Below are positions 8,642 to 17,747 of a stretch of DNA of 64,000 nt, piece by piece; position 1 is the first letter of the stretch; every line of letters begins with the position of its first letter. Origin of the DNA: Actinophytocola sp044466355 (GTDB lineage Bacteria > Actinomycetota > Actinomycetes > Mycobacteriales > Pseudonocardiaceae); NCBI RefSeq assembly GCF_044466355.1, contig NZ_JBITMQ010000006.1, positions 124,001 through 188,000 on the forward strand, in the 5' to 3' direction. The position numbers were made by a program, and so were the translations under genes. Below the pieces are notes generated by a model. The model was not told the origin of the DNA. It made no database searches and saw nothing but the letters and a program-made list of their open reading frames with translations.

Positions 8642-9856
8642 ATGCGAACCAGGGCGCCTACGTTGCTCTCCCCTCAGGCGGCGGCACTGCTGACGGGACG
8701 GGTTCGTACGTCCCGGCGGACCGTTCTGCGTGGTCTGGTGGCCGCCACCGCCCTGGCAGCCACCGGCTGTGGCATGCCCGGCACCCGCCAGGACCCCGCC
8801 GCCTGCCGCAGCGACGACCTGTCCGCGTCGGACAAGTCGCTCGTCATCTCCAACTGGCCCCTGTACATCGACGTCGCCGAGGACGACGAGTCGGTGCGGC
8901 CCACGTTGGACGCGTTCGCCGCGGAGTCGGGGATCCAGGTGACGTACCAGGAGGACGTCAACGACAACAACGAGTTCTTCGGCAAGGTACGCAACCAGCT
9001 CTCCACGTGCCAGTCGATCGACCGGGACATCATCGTCCTCACCGACTGGATGGCGGCGCGGCTGATCCGGCTCGGTTGGGTGCAGCCGCTCCGCAAGGAC
9101 AAGCTCCCGAACGTCGAGGCGAACCTACTGCCTTCACTCCGCGGCCGCCCGTGGGACAAGGGCACCGAGTACGCCGTGCCCTGGCAGACCGGGCTCGCCG
9201 GCATCGCCTACAACGGCAACGTCACCCGCGAGGTGCGCACCATGGAGGAGTTGCTGACCCGGCCCGACCTCAAGGGCAAGGTCACGATGCTCTCCGAGAT
9301 GCGGGACACCGTCGGGCTGATCCTGCTGGAGATGGGGCACGATCCGTCGGACTTCACCGAGGAGCAGTTCAACGAGGCGCTGAACAAGCTCCAGGCGGCC
9401 GTCGACGCCGGGCAGATCCGCCGCTTCACCGGCAACGACTACGCCCAGGACCTCGCGAAGGGCGACATCGCCGCGTGCGTCGGCTGGTCCGGGGACGTGA
9501 TCCAGCTGAACTTCGAGGACGAGAACATCAAGTTCGTGACGCCCGAGGCCGGGGTGATGCTCTGGTCGGACAACATGCAGGTGCCCAACCGCGCCACGCA
9601 CCAGGCCAACGCCGAGGCGCTCATGAACCACTACTACGAGCCCGAGGTCGCCGCCGAGCTGGCCGCGTACGTCAACTTCATCTGCCCGGTCCAGGGCGCA
9701 CAGGACGCGATGGTCGCGATCGACCCCGAGCTCGCCGAGAACGAGCTGATCTTCCCCAGTGAGTCCACATTGGCCACCGCGAAGGTGTTCATGGCGTTGA
9801 ACGAGGCGCAGGAACGGATCTTCGAGCAGGGCTTCCAGCAGGTGATCGGAGCGTAG
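8642..9856 (+). CDS. Polyamine ABC transporter substrate-binding lipoprotein (PotD/PotF-like)
   Basis: 404 aa. The N-terminus carries both a twin-arginine-like motif (TSRRTVLRGL, RR at 25-26) and a lipobox (LAATGC, Cys43), so it is probably exported folded and lipid-anchored. The mature part has the PotD-type opening VISNWPLYIDV and the DNNEFFGKV, LTDWMAARLI and PWQTGLAGIAYN stretches of spermidine/putrescine binding proteins. First gene of a tightly packed operon with potA, potB, potC and two further genes. Ligand specificity within polyamines cannot be read from sequence alone. Confidence 0.92.
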   Translation: MRTRAPTLLSPQAAALLTGRVRTSRRTVLRGLVAATALAATGCGMPGTRQDPAACRSDDLSASDKSLVISNWPLYIDVAEDDESVRPTLDAFAAESGIQVTYQEDVNDNNEFFGKVRNQLSTCQSIDRDIIVLTDWMAARLIRLGWVQPLRKDKLPNVEANLLPSLRGRPWDKGTEYAVPWQTGLAGIAYNGNVTREVRTMEELLTRPDLKGKVTMLSEMRDTVGLILLEMGHDPSDFTEEQFNEALNKLQAAVDAGQIRRFTGNDYAQDLAKGDIAACVGWSGDVIQLNFEDENIKFVTPEAGVMLWSDNMQVPNRATHQANAEALMNHYYEPEVAAELAAYVNFICPVQGAQDAMVAIDPELAENELIFPSESTLATAKVFMALNEAQERIFEQGFQQVIGA

Positions 9857-9858
9857 AC

Positions 9859-10995
9859 ATGGCAGATGATCTCGTGTTGGAGAACGTCACCAAGACGTTC
9901 GCCGGTGTGACCGCCGTCGACGACCTTTCTCTCACCGTGCCACAGGGCAGCTTCTTCGCGCTCCTCGGTGCGTCCGGCTGCGGCAAGACCACGACGCTGC
10001 GCATGGTCGCGGGCCTGGAAGAGCTGACGACCGGCACGATCCGCCTCGGCGACCGGGAGATCACCGGTCTGCGGCCGTACAAACGGCCCGTCAACACGGT
10101 CTTCCAGAGCTACGCGCTCTTCCCGCACCTGACCGTCGAGGAGAACATCGCGTTCGGCCTGAAACAGCGCGGCGTCAAGGACACCAGGAGAAAAGTCGGC
10201 GAGATGCTGGAGCTGGTGCAGCTGCCCGCGTTCGGCAAACGCAAGCCCGCGCAGCTCTCCGGTGGCCAGCAACAGCGGATCGCGCTCGCCCGCGCCCTGG
10301 TCAACGAACCGCGGGTGCTGCTGCTCGACGAACCGCTCGGCGCGCTGGACCTCAAGCTGCGCAGGCAGATGCAGATCGAGCTGAAACGCATCCAGACCGA
10401 GGTCGGCACCACCTTCCTGCACGTCACCCACGACCAGGAAGAGGCCATGTGGATGGCCGACACGGTCGCGGTGATGACCGAGGGCCGCATCGCGCAGCTC
10501 GGGGCGCCGACCGACATCTACGAGTTCCCGTCGTCGCCGTTCGTCGCGAACTTCCTCGGGCAGTCCAACCTGTTCGCGGCCGAGGTGTCCGGCACCTCCG
10601 GCGACGACCTGCTGCTCACCGCCCACGGGGAACGGTTCGCGGCACCCACCGGCCGCGCCCGCGCCGCCGACGGGCGCGTGTGGCTCGGGGTGCGACCCGA
10701 GAAGGTGCGGCTCGCGCTGCCCGGCGAGGACGCCCCCACCGAGCACAACCAGATCCGCGGCGTGCTCACCGACACCTGCTACGCGGGTGTCTCCACCGAG
10801 TACCTCCTGAAAACCCCGTGGGGACAGGAGATGTCGGTGTTCTCCGCGAACGCGGCCGCGGGCGAGCCGCTCCAGCCGGGCACCGAGGTCGTCGCGCACT
10901 GGTACCCGCCGCACTCGTTCGTGCTCGACCGGCCGTCCGGCGAGGGCGACGAGATCACGCGGTACTCGGCCGACCCGCTCGGGGTGGCGCCGTGA
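9859..10995 (+). CDS. potA: Polyamine ABC transporter ATP-binding protein (PotA-like)
   Basis: 378 aa. Walker A GASGCGKTT, Q-loop in NTVFQSYALFPHLTV, signature LSGGQQQRIALARAL, Walker B VLLLDEPLGALD and switch His in THDQEEA are all intact. A C-terminal TOBE domain (about 285-365) is typical of PotA/PotG. It begins 2 nt after the binding-protein stop and its stop overlaps the permease gene by a GTGA. Energises import through the PotB/PotC pair encoded next. Confidence 0.94.
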   Translation: MADDLVLENVTKTFAGVTAVDDLSLTVPQGSFFALLGASGCGKTTTLRMVAGLEELTTGTIRLGDREITGLRPYKRPVNTVFQSYALFPHLTVEENIAFGLKQRGVKDTRRKVGEMLELVQLPAFGKRKPAQLSGGQQQRIALARALVNEPRVLLLDEPLGALDLKLRRQMQIELKRIQTEVGTTFLHVTHDQEEAMWMADTVAVMTEGRIAQLGAPTDIYEFPSSPFVANFLGQSNLFAAEVSGTSGDDLLLTAHGERFAAPTGRARAADGRVWLGVRPEKVRLALPGEDAPTEHNQIRGVLTDTCYAGVSTEYLLKTPWGQEMSVFSANAAAGEPLQPGTEVVAHWYPPHSFVLDRPSGEGDEITRYSADPLGVAP

Positions 10996-11900
10996 CCGCG
11001 TTCGTCGGCACCGCCGTCGGCACCGGTACGGAACCGCCGCCGCGGCCCGTCGCACACCGCCGCCGCTGGCTGCCGTACCTGTTGCTGCTGCCGGGCGGGC
11101 TGTGGCTGCTGCTGTTCTTCGTCGTGCCGTCCGTGCAGCTCGCGGGCACCAGCCTGTACGACCGGTCCGGCAGCCTCGAAACCGGCTACTCGCAGGCCTT
11201 CGCGTTCGGCAACTACCTCGACGCGGTCGGCGCGTACTGGCCGCACCTCGTCCGGTCGGCCGTGTACGCGGGGCTCGCGACGGTCATCTGCCTGGTGCTC
11301 GGCTACCCGCTCGCGTACTTCATCGCGCAGAAGTCGGGGCGGTGGCGCAACCTGCTGCTGGTGTGCGTGATCGCGCCGTTCTTCACCACGTTCCTGGTGC
11401 GCACGCTCGCGTGGAAGTCGATCCTGTCGGACAACGGCCCGGTCACCGGGTTCTTCCGGTCGCTGCCGTTCGTCGGCGACGACTTCCGGCTGCTCGCCAC
11501 CCCGGTAGCGGTGGTGTGCGGGCTCGTCTACAACTTCCTGCCGTTCATGGTGCTGCCGCTGTACGCGACCCTGGAACGCCTGGACGGGCGGCTGCTGGAG
11601 GCGGCCGGTGACCTCTACGCCAAGCCCGCCGCCACGTTCCGCCGCGTGACGCTGCCGTTGTCGATGCCGGGCGTCATCGCTGGCACGCTGCTCACGTTCA
11701 TCCCCGCGGCCGGTGACTACATCAACGCCGAACTGCTCGGCACGCCCAACGAGTACATGATCGGCAACGTGATCGACTCGGCGTTCCTGGTACGGCTGGA
11801 CTACCCGCAGGCGGCGGCGCTGTCGTTCCTGCTGATGGCGACGATCCTGGTGATGGTGTTCGGCTACATCCGCGCCGCGGGGACGGACGAGGTGGTCTGA
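10992..11900 (+). CDS. potB: Polyamine ABC transporter permease (PotB-like)
   Basis: 302 aa integral membrane protein with six predicted helices. The ATPase-contacting EAA loop is visible as LEAAGDLYAKPAATFRRVTLPLSMPG. The GTG start at 10992 sits in a GTGA overlap with potA and is followed by a Pro/Arg-rich cytoplasmic N-tail before the first helix (LPYLLLLPGGLWLLLFFVV). It pairs with the next gene's permease to form the channel. Confidence 0.92.
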   Translation: MTAFVGTAVGTGTEPPPRPVAHRRRWLPYLLLLPGGLWLLLFFVVPSVQLAGTSLYDRSGSLETGYSQAFAFGNYLDAVGAYWPHLVRSAVYAGLATVICLVLGYPLAYFIAQKSGRWRNLLLVCVIAPFFTTFLVRTLAWKSILSDNGPVTGFFRSLPFVGDDFRLLATPVAVVCGLVYNFLPFMVLPLYATLERLDGRLLEAAGDLYAKPAATFRRVTLPLSMPGVIAGTLLTFIPAAGDYINAELLGTPNEYMIGNVIDSAFLVRLDYPQAAALSFLLMATILVMVFGYIRAAGTDEVV

Positions 11901-12701
11901 GTGCGGTTCTGGCGCTGGGTCGCGGACCACTGGGTCGCGGTGGTGGGCCTGCTCGTGCTGGCCTACCTGTTCCTGCCGATCGTCGTCGTGTTCCTGCTGT
12001 CGATCAACCGGGCGGAGAACCGGCTGTCGTACGACCTCTCTCCCGACTGGACACTCGAGTACTGGCTGAACCCGTTCGGTGCGGCCGGGATCGGGGCCGC
12101 GTTGCGGGTGAGCGTGGGCATCGCGCTGGTGGCGACCCTGGTGGCGACGGTGCTCGGCACGTTGATGGCGTTCGCCTTGGCACGGCACCGGTTCCGCGGT
12201 CGCTCAACCACGAACGTGCTGATCTTCCTGCCGATGGCCACCCCCGAGGTGGTGATGGGCTCGTCGCTGCTGGCCCTGTTCGTGACGCTGCGGGTGCCAC
12301 TCGGCTTCTGGACCGTCGTGGTCGCCCACATCCTGTTCTGCCTGTCGTTCGTCGTCGTCACGGTGAAGGCACGCCTGGCCGGGCTCGACCCCCGGCTGCA
12401 GGAGGCGGCGATGGACCTGTACGCCAGCGAGTGGCAGACGTTCCGCCGCGTCACGCTCCCGCTGGTGCTGCCTGGCGTCGCGGCCGCGGCCATGTTGTCG
12501 TTGTCGCTGTCGTTCGACGACTTCATCGTCACGAACTTCAACTCCGGCACCACGGTCACGTTCCCGATGTACGTGTGGGGCGCGGCGCAGCGCGGGATTC
12601 CCCGCCAGGTCAACGTGATCGGCACGGCGGTGTTCGTGCTGGCGTTCGTGCTCGTCGTCATCGTGCAGCTGCGGGCCAGACGGAAGGCCCGGTACGCATG
12701 A
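11901..12701 (+). CDS. potC: Polyamine ABC transporter permease (PotC-like)
   Basis: 266 aa, GTG start directly after the potB stop. Six helices and an EAA loop (LQEAAMDLYASEWQTFRRVT), with the conserved SLSFDDFIVTNF near the C-terminus that is characteristic of PotC/PotI. It completes a full importer: binding protein, ATPase and two permeases. The stop overlaps the next gene by ATGA, so the enzyme that follows is translated with the transporter. Confidence 0.93.
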   Translation: MRFWRWVADHWVAVVGLLVLAYLFLPIVVVFLLSINRAENRLSYDLSPDWTLEYWLNPFGAAGIGAALRVSVGIALVATLVATVLGTLMAFALARHRFRGRSTTNVLIFLPMATPEVVMGSSLLALFVTLRVPLGFWTVVVAHILFCLSFVVVTVKARLAGLDPRLQEAAMDLYASEWQTFRRVTLPLVLPGVAAAAMLSLSLSFDDFIVTNFNSGTTVTFPMYVWGAAQRGIPRQVNVIGTAVFVLAFVLVVIVQLRARRKARYA

Positions 12702-13897
12702 GGGTCCTGCAGGTCGGCGCGGGTGCGGTCGGCGCGGCGGCCGTCTCGATCGCGGCCAGGCGCACGTTCTTCGAGTCCTACGTGGTCGCCGACTACTCGG
12801 CCGGCCGCGCGGACGCCTGCGTGGCCGACGACCGGTTCTCGTCGGCGACGGTGGACGCGTCGTCGCCGGCCGCGGTCGCGGACCTGTGCCGCGCACGCGG
12901 GATCACGCACGTGTTGAACGCGGTGGACCCCAGGTTCGTCATGCCGGTCTTCGAGGGCGCGCTGGACGCGGGCGCCGACTACCTCGACATGGCGATGTCA
13001 CTGTCCACACCGGACCCGGCGGCACCGTACTCGCGCACCGGCGTGAAACTGGGCGACGACCAGTTCGCGCTGGCGTCCACGTGGACCGACCGCGGCCGCC
13101 TCGCGCTGATCGGCATCGGCGTGGAGCCGGGCCTGTCGGACGTGTTCGCGAGGTACGCGGCGGACCACCTGTTCTCGGCGATCGAGGAGATCGGCGTCCG
13201 CGACGGCGCGAACCTGGTGGTCGACGGCCACGCGTTCGCCCCGACGTTCTCCATCTGGACCACCATCGAGGAATGCCTGAACCCGCCGGTGGTCTGGGAG
13301 CGGGACCGCGGCTGGTACACGACGGAGCCCTTCTCCGAGCCGGAGGTCTTCGACTTCCCGGAGGGCATCGGCCCGGTCGAGTGCGTGAACGTGGAGCACG
13401 AGGAGGTGCTGCTCATCCCGCGCTGGGTGTCGGCGGATCGGGTGACCTTCAAGTACGGCCTTGGCGACGAGTTCATCGAGGTGCTGCGCACACTGCACAA
13501 GCTCGGCCTCTCGTCGGTGGACCCGGTGCGGGTGGGCGAGGTCTCGGTGGCACCCCGGGACCTCGTGGCGGCCTGCCTGCCCGACCCCGCCGGTCTCGGC
13601 CCCCGCATGCGCGGGAAGACGTGCGCGGGCACGTGGGTGCGCGGCGTCGACGCGGCGGGTGCGGCGAAGGAGGTCTACCTGTACCACGTGGTGGACAACG
13701 AGTGGTCGATGCGCGAGTACGGCCACCAGGCGGTCGCGTGGCAGACCGCGATCAACCCGGTGGTGGCGTTGGAGCTGCTGGCGACGGGCGCGTGGACCGG
13801 CACGGGCGTCCTGGGTCCGGAGGCCTTCGACGCGGTCCCGTTCCTGGACCTGCTGACCGAGTACGGCTCGCCGTGGGGGATGCGTGGCCGACCGTGA
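12698..13897 (+). CDS. Saccharopine-dehydrogenase-like enzyme (carboxynorspermidine dehydrogenase/homospermidine synthase type)
   Basis: 399 aa. The N-terminus MRVLQVGAGAVGAAAVSIAA is an NAD(P) Rossmann motif of the saccharopine dehydrogenase NADP domain, followed by the family's long C-terminal catalytic domain. The length of about 400 aa and the polyamine operon fit carboxy(nor)spermidine dehydrogenase or a homospermidine synthase-like enzyme, which join an aldehyde and a diamine reductively. No decarboxylase partner is in the window. A catabolic dehydrogenase acting in the opposite direction is equally possible. Coupled to potC by ATGA. Confidence 0.82.
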   Translation: MRVLQVGAGAVGAAAVSIAARRTFFESYVVADYSAGRADACVADDRFSSATVDASSPAAVADLCRARGITHVLNAVDPRFVMPVFEGALDAGADYLDMAMSLSTPDPAAPYSRTGVKLGDDQFALASTWTDRGRLALIGIGVEPGLSDVFARYAADHLFSAIEEIGVRDGANLVVDGHAFAPTFSIWTTIEECLNPPVVWERDRGWYTTEPFSEPEVFDFPEGIGPVECVNVEHEEVLLIPRWVSADRVTFKYGLGDEFIEVLRTLHKLGLSSVDPVRVGEVSVAPRDLVAACLPDPAGLGPRMRGKTCAGTWVRGVDAAGAAKEVYLYHVVDNEWSMREYGHQAVAWQTAINPVVALELLATGAWTGTGVLGPEAFDAVPFLDLLTEYGSPWGMRGRP

Positions 13898-14295
13898 CAC
13901 CGGACGCCGCCCGCGAACTGCTGCTGTTCCACAGCGGCGCGCATCCCGATGTCCACGATCCTCGCTGGAAGCAAGGGTTTCTCGGCATGCTCCGCCCGTA
14001 CCGGGGTTTGCATGAGGAGAATTTCCATTCCGTGATGGCTTGCCTGCGGGCCCTCGCGGACGATCTGCAAGGCGACGTCGTCGACCGCGGGGCGGTCGGA
14101 GCCCTCTGGGGAATCTGTCACTTCGGTCGGGCGTGGGGAACATGGCCAGGAGGCATGCTGCGCGGCAACAACCTCATTACCGACGAAGACGTCTCCCGAC
14201 TGGAGAGCTGGATCGAACAGATCTCCTACTCCACCTTCTGCGTCCTCGACGGTGCGATCGACGAGGCATTCGACGGCTACGACCGAGGCGTCTGA
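13894..14295 (+). CDS. Unknown 133-aa protein, last gene of the polyamine operon
   Basis: GTG start in a GTGA overlap with the dehydrogenase, giving MTPDAARELLLFHSGAHPD. Predicted mostly helical and soluble, rich in Trp/His/Gly in the middle (WGICHFGRAWGTWPGGM). No known motif recognised. The neighbouring genes are all polyamine-related, so it may be an accessory or regulatory subunit of the preceding enzyme. Its wobble positions look slightly less GC-biased than in neighbours. The gene is well supported by coupling and codon pattern; its function is not. Confidence 0.75.
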   Translation: MTPDAARELLLFHSGAHPDVHDPRWKQGFLGMLRPYRGLHEENFHSVMACLRALADDLQGDVVDRGAVGALWGICHFGRAWGTWPGGMLRGNNLITDEDVSRLESWIEQISYSTFCVLDGAIDEAFDGYDRGV

Positions 14296-14350
14296 CCCGT
14301 ATGTCGCTTCGCGGGCCGACGCTTCCGGTCCGATGGCCAGGGCGTAGTGG

Positions 14351-15784
14351 CTAGCCGATGTTGTGCATCACGTGCTTCACCCGCGTGTAGTCCTCGAAGC
14401 CGTACATCGACAGGTCCTTGCCGTAGCCGGAGTGCTTGAACCCGCCGTGCGGCATCTCCGAGATGAACGGGATGTGCGTGTTCACCCACACGCACCCGAA
14501 GTCGAGCGCAGCCGTCATGCGCATCGCGCGGCTGTGGTTCTTCGTCCACACCGACGCGGCGAGTCCGTACTCGACGCCGTTCGCCCACGCGACGGCTTCC
14601 TCCTCCGCGGTGAACCGCTGCACGGTGATCACCGGGCCGAAGACCTCGTCCTGGATGATCTCGTCGTCCTGCCGCAACCCGGAAACCACGGTGGGGGAGT
14701 AGAAGAACCCGCGCTCGCCGACCTGCGTGCCGCCCGTCTCGAGCGACGCGTGCGACGGCAGCCGGGTGACGAACCCGCTCACCCGTTCCAGCTGCCGCGC
14801 GTTGTTCAACGGCCCGTACAACACGTCCGGGTCCGACGGCGGGCCGGTCCGGGTGGCACGCGCCTGCGCCGTCAGCTCCGCCACCAGCTCGTCGTGCACG
14901 CCGGGCCCTGCCAGCACACGTGTCGCCGCCGTGCAGTCCTGGCCCGCGTTGAAGTACCCGCCGACCGCGATCGCCTCCGCGGCCGCCGCGAGGTCGGCGT
15001 CGTCGAACACCACCACCGGGGCCTTGCCGCCCAGTTCCAGGTGCACGCGCTTGAGGTCCGCCGCCGCGGCCTGCGCCACCTCGCGGCCCGCGCGCACCGA
15101 ACCGGTGATCGACACCAGCGCCGGTGTCGGGTGCGCCACCAGCGCACGGCCCGTGTCCCGGTCGCCGCACAGCACGTTGAACACGCCCGGCGGGAAGAAC
15201 TCCGCTGCGATCTCCGCCATCAGCAGCGTCGACGACGGTGTCGTGTCGGACGGCTTCAGCACGACCGTGTTGCCTGCCGCCAGCGCTGGCGCGATCTTCC
15301 ACACCGCCATCATCAGCGGGTAGTTCCACGGCGTGACCTGCGCGCACACCCCGATCGGCTCGCGGCGCACGTAGCTGGTGTGGTCCGCCATGTACTCGCC
15401 GGCCGACCTGCCCTCCAGCACCCGTGCCGCGCCCGCGAAGAACCGGAAGTGGTCGACCGCGGGCGGCATCTCCTCCTCGGCCGTCAGCTGCCTCGGCTTG
15501 CCCGTGTTCTGGCACTCCGCGTCGAGCAGGTCCTCCGTCCGTGCCTCGAGCGCGTCCGCGAACTTCAGCATCGCGAGCTGGCGTTCCCTCGGCGTGGTCG
15601 TGCGCCAGCCGTCGAACGCCTTCGCCGCCGCCCGCATCGCCTGTTCGACGTCGGCCGCGCCGGACCGGGGTGCGGAGGCGAACACCGCACCGGTGCTCGG
15701 GTCGACGACATCGGTGTACTCGCCGTCGACGGGGTCGGTCCAGGTGCCGTCGACGAAGTTCCGCAGAACACGCTTCTCGGTCAT
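14351..15784 (-). CDS. Aldehyde dehydrogenase, gamma-aminobutyraldehyde dehydrogenase type
   Basis: About 477 aa. Has the ALDH motifs TPWNYPLMMAVWKIAPALAAGN, the general-base Glu in ELGGKAP, nucleophile C284 (NAGQDCTAATR), EVFGPVI and the C-terminal GGFKHSGYGKD. The sequence style (NFVDGTW, YFNAGQDCTAATR) is that of PatD/YdcW-like enzymes oxidising 4-aminobutanal to GABA, which would follow the aminotransferase encoded at 6016. It is convergent with the transporter operon. An alternative start three codons upstream (15793) cannot be excluded; a GAAG stretch about 9 nt before 15784 favours the shorter form. Confidence 0.9.
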   Translation of the reverse strand: MTEKRVLRNFVDGTWTDPVDGEYTDVVDPSTGAVFASAPRSGAADVEQAMRAAAKAFDGWRTTTPRERQLAMLKFADALEARTEDLLDAECQNTGKPRQLTAEEEMPPAVDHFRFFAGAARVLEGRSAGEYMADHTSYVRREPIGVCAQVTPWNYPLMMAVWKIAPALAAGNTVVLKPSDTTPSSTLLMAEIAAEFFPPGVFNVLCGDRDTGRALVAHPTPALVSITGSVRAGREVAQAAAADLKRVHLELGGKAPVVVFDDADLAAAAEAIAVGGYFNAGQDCTAATRVLAGPGVHDELVAELTAQARATRTGPPSDPDVLYGPLNNARQLERVSGFVTRLPSHASLETGGTQVGERGFFYSPTVVSGLRQDDEIIQDEVFGPVITVQRFTAEEEAVAWANGVEYGLAASVWTKNHSRAMRMTAALDFGCVWVNTHIPFISEMPHGGFKHSGYGKDLSMYGFEDYTRVKHVMHNIG

Positions 15785-15837
15785 GTCTGCCATCTTCGCG
15801 ACTGAATCCGCAGCAGACAAGTCGTTCGACGACTGTT

Positions 15838-16797
15838 TCAGCGGCCATTGACCCGCGTCGCCGCGTCCCCGAACGCGAACGACGACGGCTCGCACTCGGC
15901 GATGAAGTCCGCCGGGAAGCCTCGTTCGAACTCGACCGCCGACTCCAGCGTGGCGACGGCCTCGGCGGGCAGGACGAGGTCGAGTCCACGGAGGTTCTCC
16001 GCCAGCTGCTCGGCGCGGCTCACGCCCACCAGCGGCAGCACGGCGGGCGACGTGGCCCGCAGCCACGCGAGCGCGACCTGTGCCGGTGTGGCACCGAGCT
16101 CGTCGGCCACCTTGCGCACGGCGGTCGCGGCGGCCTGGTCTCGCGGGGTCAGCTCGCGGACCCGGGTGGTCCCGCCGGACAGCGCGCCGGCCGCGAGCGG
16201 TGCCCATGCCGCCACGCTCATCCCCAGCGCCTCCGCCATCGGCAGCAGCTCCCGCTCGATGTCGCGCCGCAGCAGGTTGTACGGCACCTGCAGGCCCGAG
16301 AACGGGGTCCAGCCGCGCCACTCCGCGAGTGTGTTCGCCCGTGCGGCGAACCACGCGGGCGCGTCGGAGATCCCCACGTAGAGGACCTTGCCCGCCCGCA
16401 CCACGTCGTCGAGCGCACGCATGGTCTCCTCGACCGGGGTGTGCCGGTCCCACAGGTGCACCCACAGGATGTCGACGTAGTCCGTCCGCAGCCTGCGCAG
16501 GCTCCGCTCCAGTGACAGCACGAGGTTCTTGCGGTGGTTGCCCGCCGCGTTGGGGTCGGCGGGGTCGCGGGAGAGCGTGTACTTGGTGCCGATGACGAAC
16601 CGGTCCCGGCGTTCGACGACCGCGCCGAGCACCTCCTCGCTCTCGCCGTAGGCGGACGCGGTGTCGAGGACGTTGCCGCCCGCGTCGGCGTACACGTCGA
16701 GGACGCGCCGGGCCTCCCGCTCGTCGCGCAGTGTCATGGTGCCGAGGAGGATCTCCGAGACGCGCAGGCCGGTCCGGCCGAACAGTCGATAACGCAT
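15838..16797 (-). CDS. Aldo/keto reductase
   Basis: 319 aa TIM-barrel reductase. Catalytic tetrad residues are readable: D45 and Y50 (LDTASAYGESEE), K72 (IGTKY) and the His in DILWVHLWD. NADPH-binding residues lie in VGVSRAEQLAENLRGL. The ATG at 16797 starts MRYRLFGRTGLRVS, the family's usual N-terminus. Divergent from an XRE/MmyB-like regulator 70 bp away, a common pairing in actinomycetes in which the regulator controls the reductase. Substrate unknown. Confidence 0.92.
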   Translation of the reverse strand: MRYRLFGRTGLRVSEILLGTMTLRDEREARRVLDVYADAGGNVLDTASAYGESEEVLGAVVERRDRFVIGTKYTLSRDPADPNAAGNHRKNLVLSLERSLRRLRTDYVDILWVHLWDRHTPVEETMRALDDVVRAGKVLYVGISDAPAWFAARANTLAEWRGWTPFSGLQVPYNLLRRDIERELLPMAEALGMSVAAWAPLAAGALSGGTTRVRELTPRDQAAATAVRKVADELGATPAQVALAWLRATSPAVLPLVGVSRAEQLAENLRGLDLVLPAEAVATLESAVEFERGFPADFIAECEPSSFAFGDAATRVNGR

Positions 16798-16867
16798 GAC
16801 CGACACCCTGACCTGCCCCGTCCGCGCGGAGGGAGACCGTGGCAGGGCCCCTCTACACTCGGCAATC

Positions 16868-17629
16868 ATGGCCGAGAACGCACTGGGACGGTTTCTGCGT
16901 GCCCGGCGAGAAGCGACCACACCGGCGTCTGTAGGGCTGCCCACCGGGCCCCGGCGCCGCACTCCTGGGCTGCGGCGTGGGGAACTGGCGGAACGCGCCG
17001 GTATCAGCGTCGAGTACCTGACGCGTCTGGAGCGCGGCAGCGACCGGTACCCGTCCGGACAGGTCCTCGGTTCGCTCGCCGACGCGCTGGTCCTCGCCGC
17101 GGACGAACGCGTGCACCTTTACCGCCTCATCAAGGCGGACAGCGGCGCGCAGTGCCAGCAGGCGAGCACTCCACCCGTGCTGCGACCCACTGTCCGGGCA
17201 CTGCTGGACCGGCTGGGTGCGACTCCCGCCTACGTTGCCGACCCGGCCGGTGACGTCCTCGCCTGTTCGGACGGCTTCCGTGCCCTCGCCGGACCGCTCG
17301 GCCTGCTCGACGAGGAGCGGCCCAACCTCGCGCGGTACGTGTTCGCCGACGCCCGCGCGCGGACCGCGTTCCCCGACTGGCCCGAGATCGCCGACCGCCA
17401 CGCGGCCGCCGTCCGCGCCGCCGCGGACCTCGGCGACCTCGCGGCGGGCGCGCTCGCGGTCGAGCTGTCGATCACGGCGGGCACCGAGTTCGCCGACCGC
17501 TACGAGTCGGCGTCGGCACTGCCACCGCAGACCGGCGTCGAACGGTGGGGCACGCGACGGCTGGCCTACGAGACCCTCGCGCTGCCGGGTGAGGACGAGC
17601 ACCGCGTGGTGGTTCTACTCCCGGCTTGA
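16868..17629 (+). CDS. XRE-family regulator with MmyB-like ligand-binding domain
   Basis: 253 aa. N-terminal HTH (about 1-75) contains the hallmark TPGLRRGELAERAGISVEYLTRLERG, followed by a PAS-like MmyB domain (about 95-250) with LGATPAYVADPAGDVLACSD. The ATG at 16868 gives MAENALGRFLRARRE; an upstream in-frame ATG at 16796 would overlap the divergent reductase start and is less likely. Members of this family bind fatty-acid-like ligands and act on a neighbouring divergent redox gene. Confidence 0.92.
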   Translation: MAENALGRFLRARREATTPASVGLPTGPRRRTPGLRRGELAERAGISVEYLTRLERGSDRYPSGQVLGSLADALVLAADERVHLYRLIKADSGAQCQQASTPPVLRPTVRALLDRLGATPAYVADPAGDVLACSDGFRALAGPLGLLDEERPNLARYVFADARARTAFPDWPEIADRHAAAVRAAADLGDLAAGALAVELSITAGTEFADRYESASALPPQTGVERWGTRRLAYETLALPGEDEHRVVVLLPA

Positions 17630-17697
17630 CCTGCGGAAACAACGTTGTCGGTCGGCTCGGTTACGCTCGTCGCACGTTCGTTCCCACGGGAAGGGGA

Positions 17698-17747
17698 ATG
17701 CCGGTAGATTCGAACACATGAACGAATGCAACTGGATATGCCGATGA
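17698..17747 (+). other. Two overlapping mini-ORFs (7 and 9 codons) leading into the next gene
   Basis: ATG at 17698 encodes MPVDSNT and stops at 17719-17721; the overlapping ATG at 17718 encodes MNECNWICR and stops at 17745-17747; the ATG at 17744 of the next gene overlaps that stop. Both junctions are ATGA. A purine-rich GGGAAGGGGA at 17688-17697 sits just ahead of the first ATG, whereas the main ATG has no SD of its own. This is compatible with a translationally coupled leader; a chance arrangement is not excluded. Confidence 0.35.

Noticed and set aside
14296..14350. Possible terminator between the polyamine operon and the convergent dehydrogenase.
   Set aside because: Only short imperfect pairing is visible.
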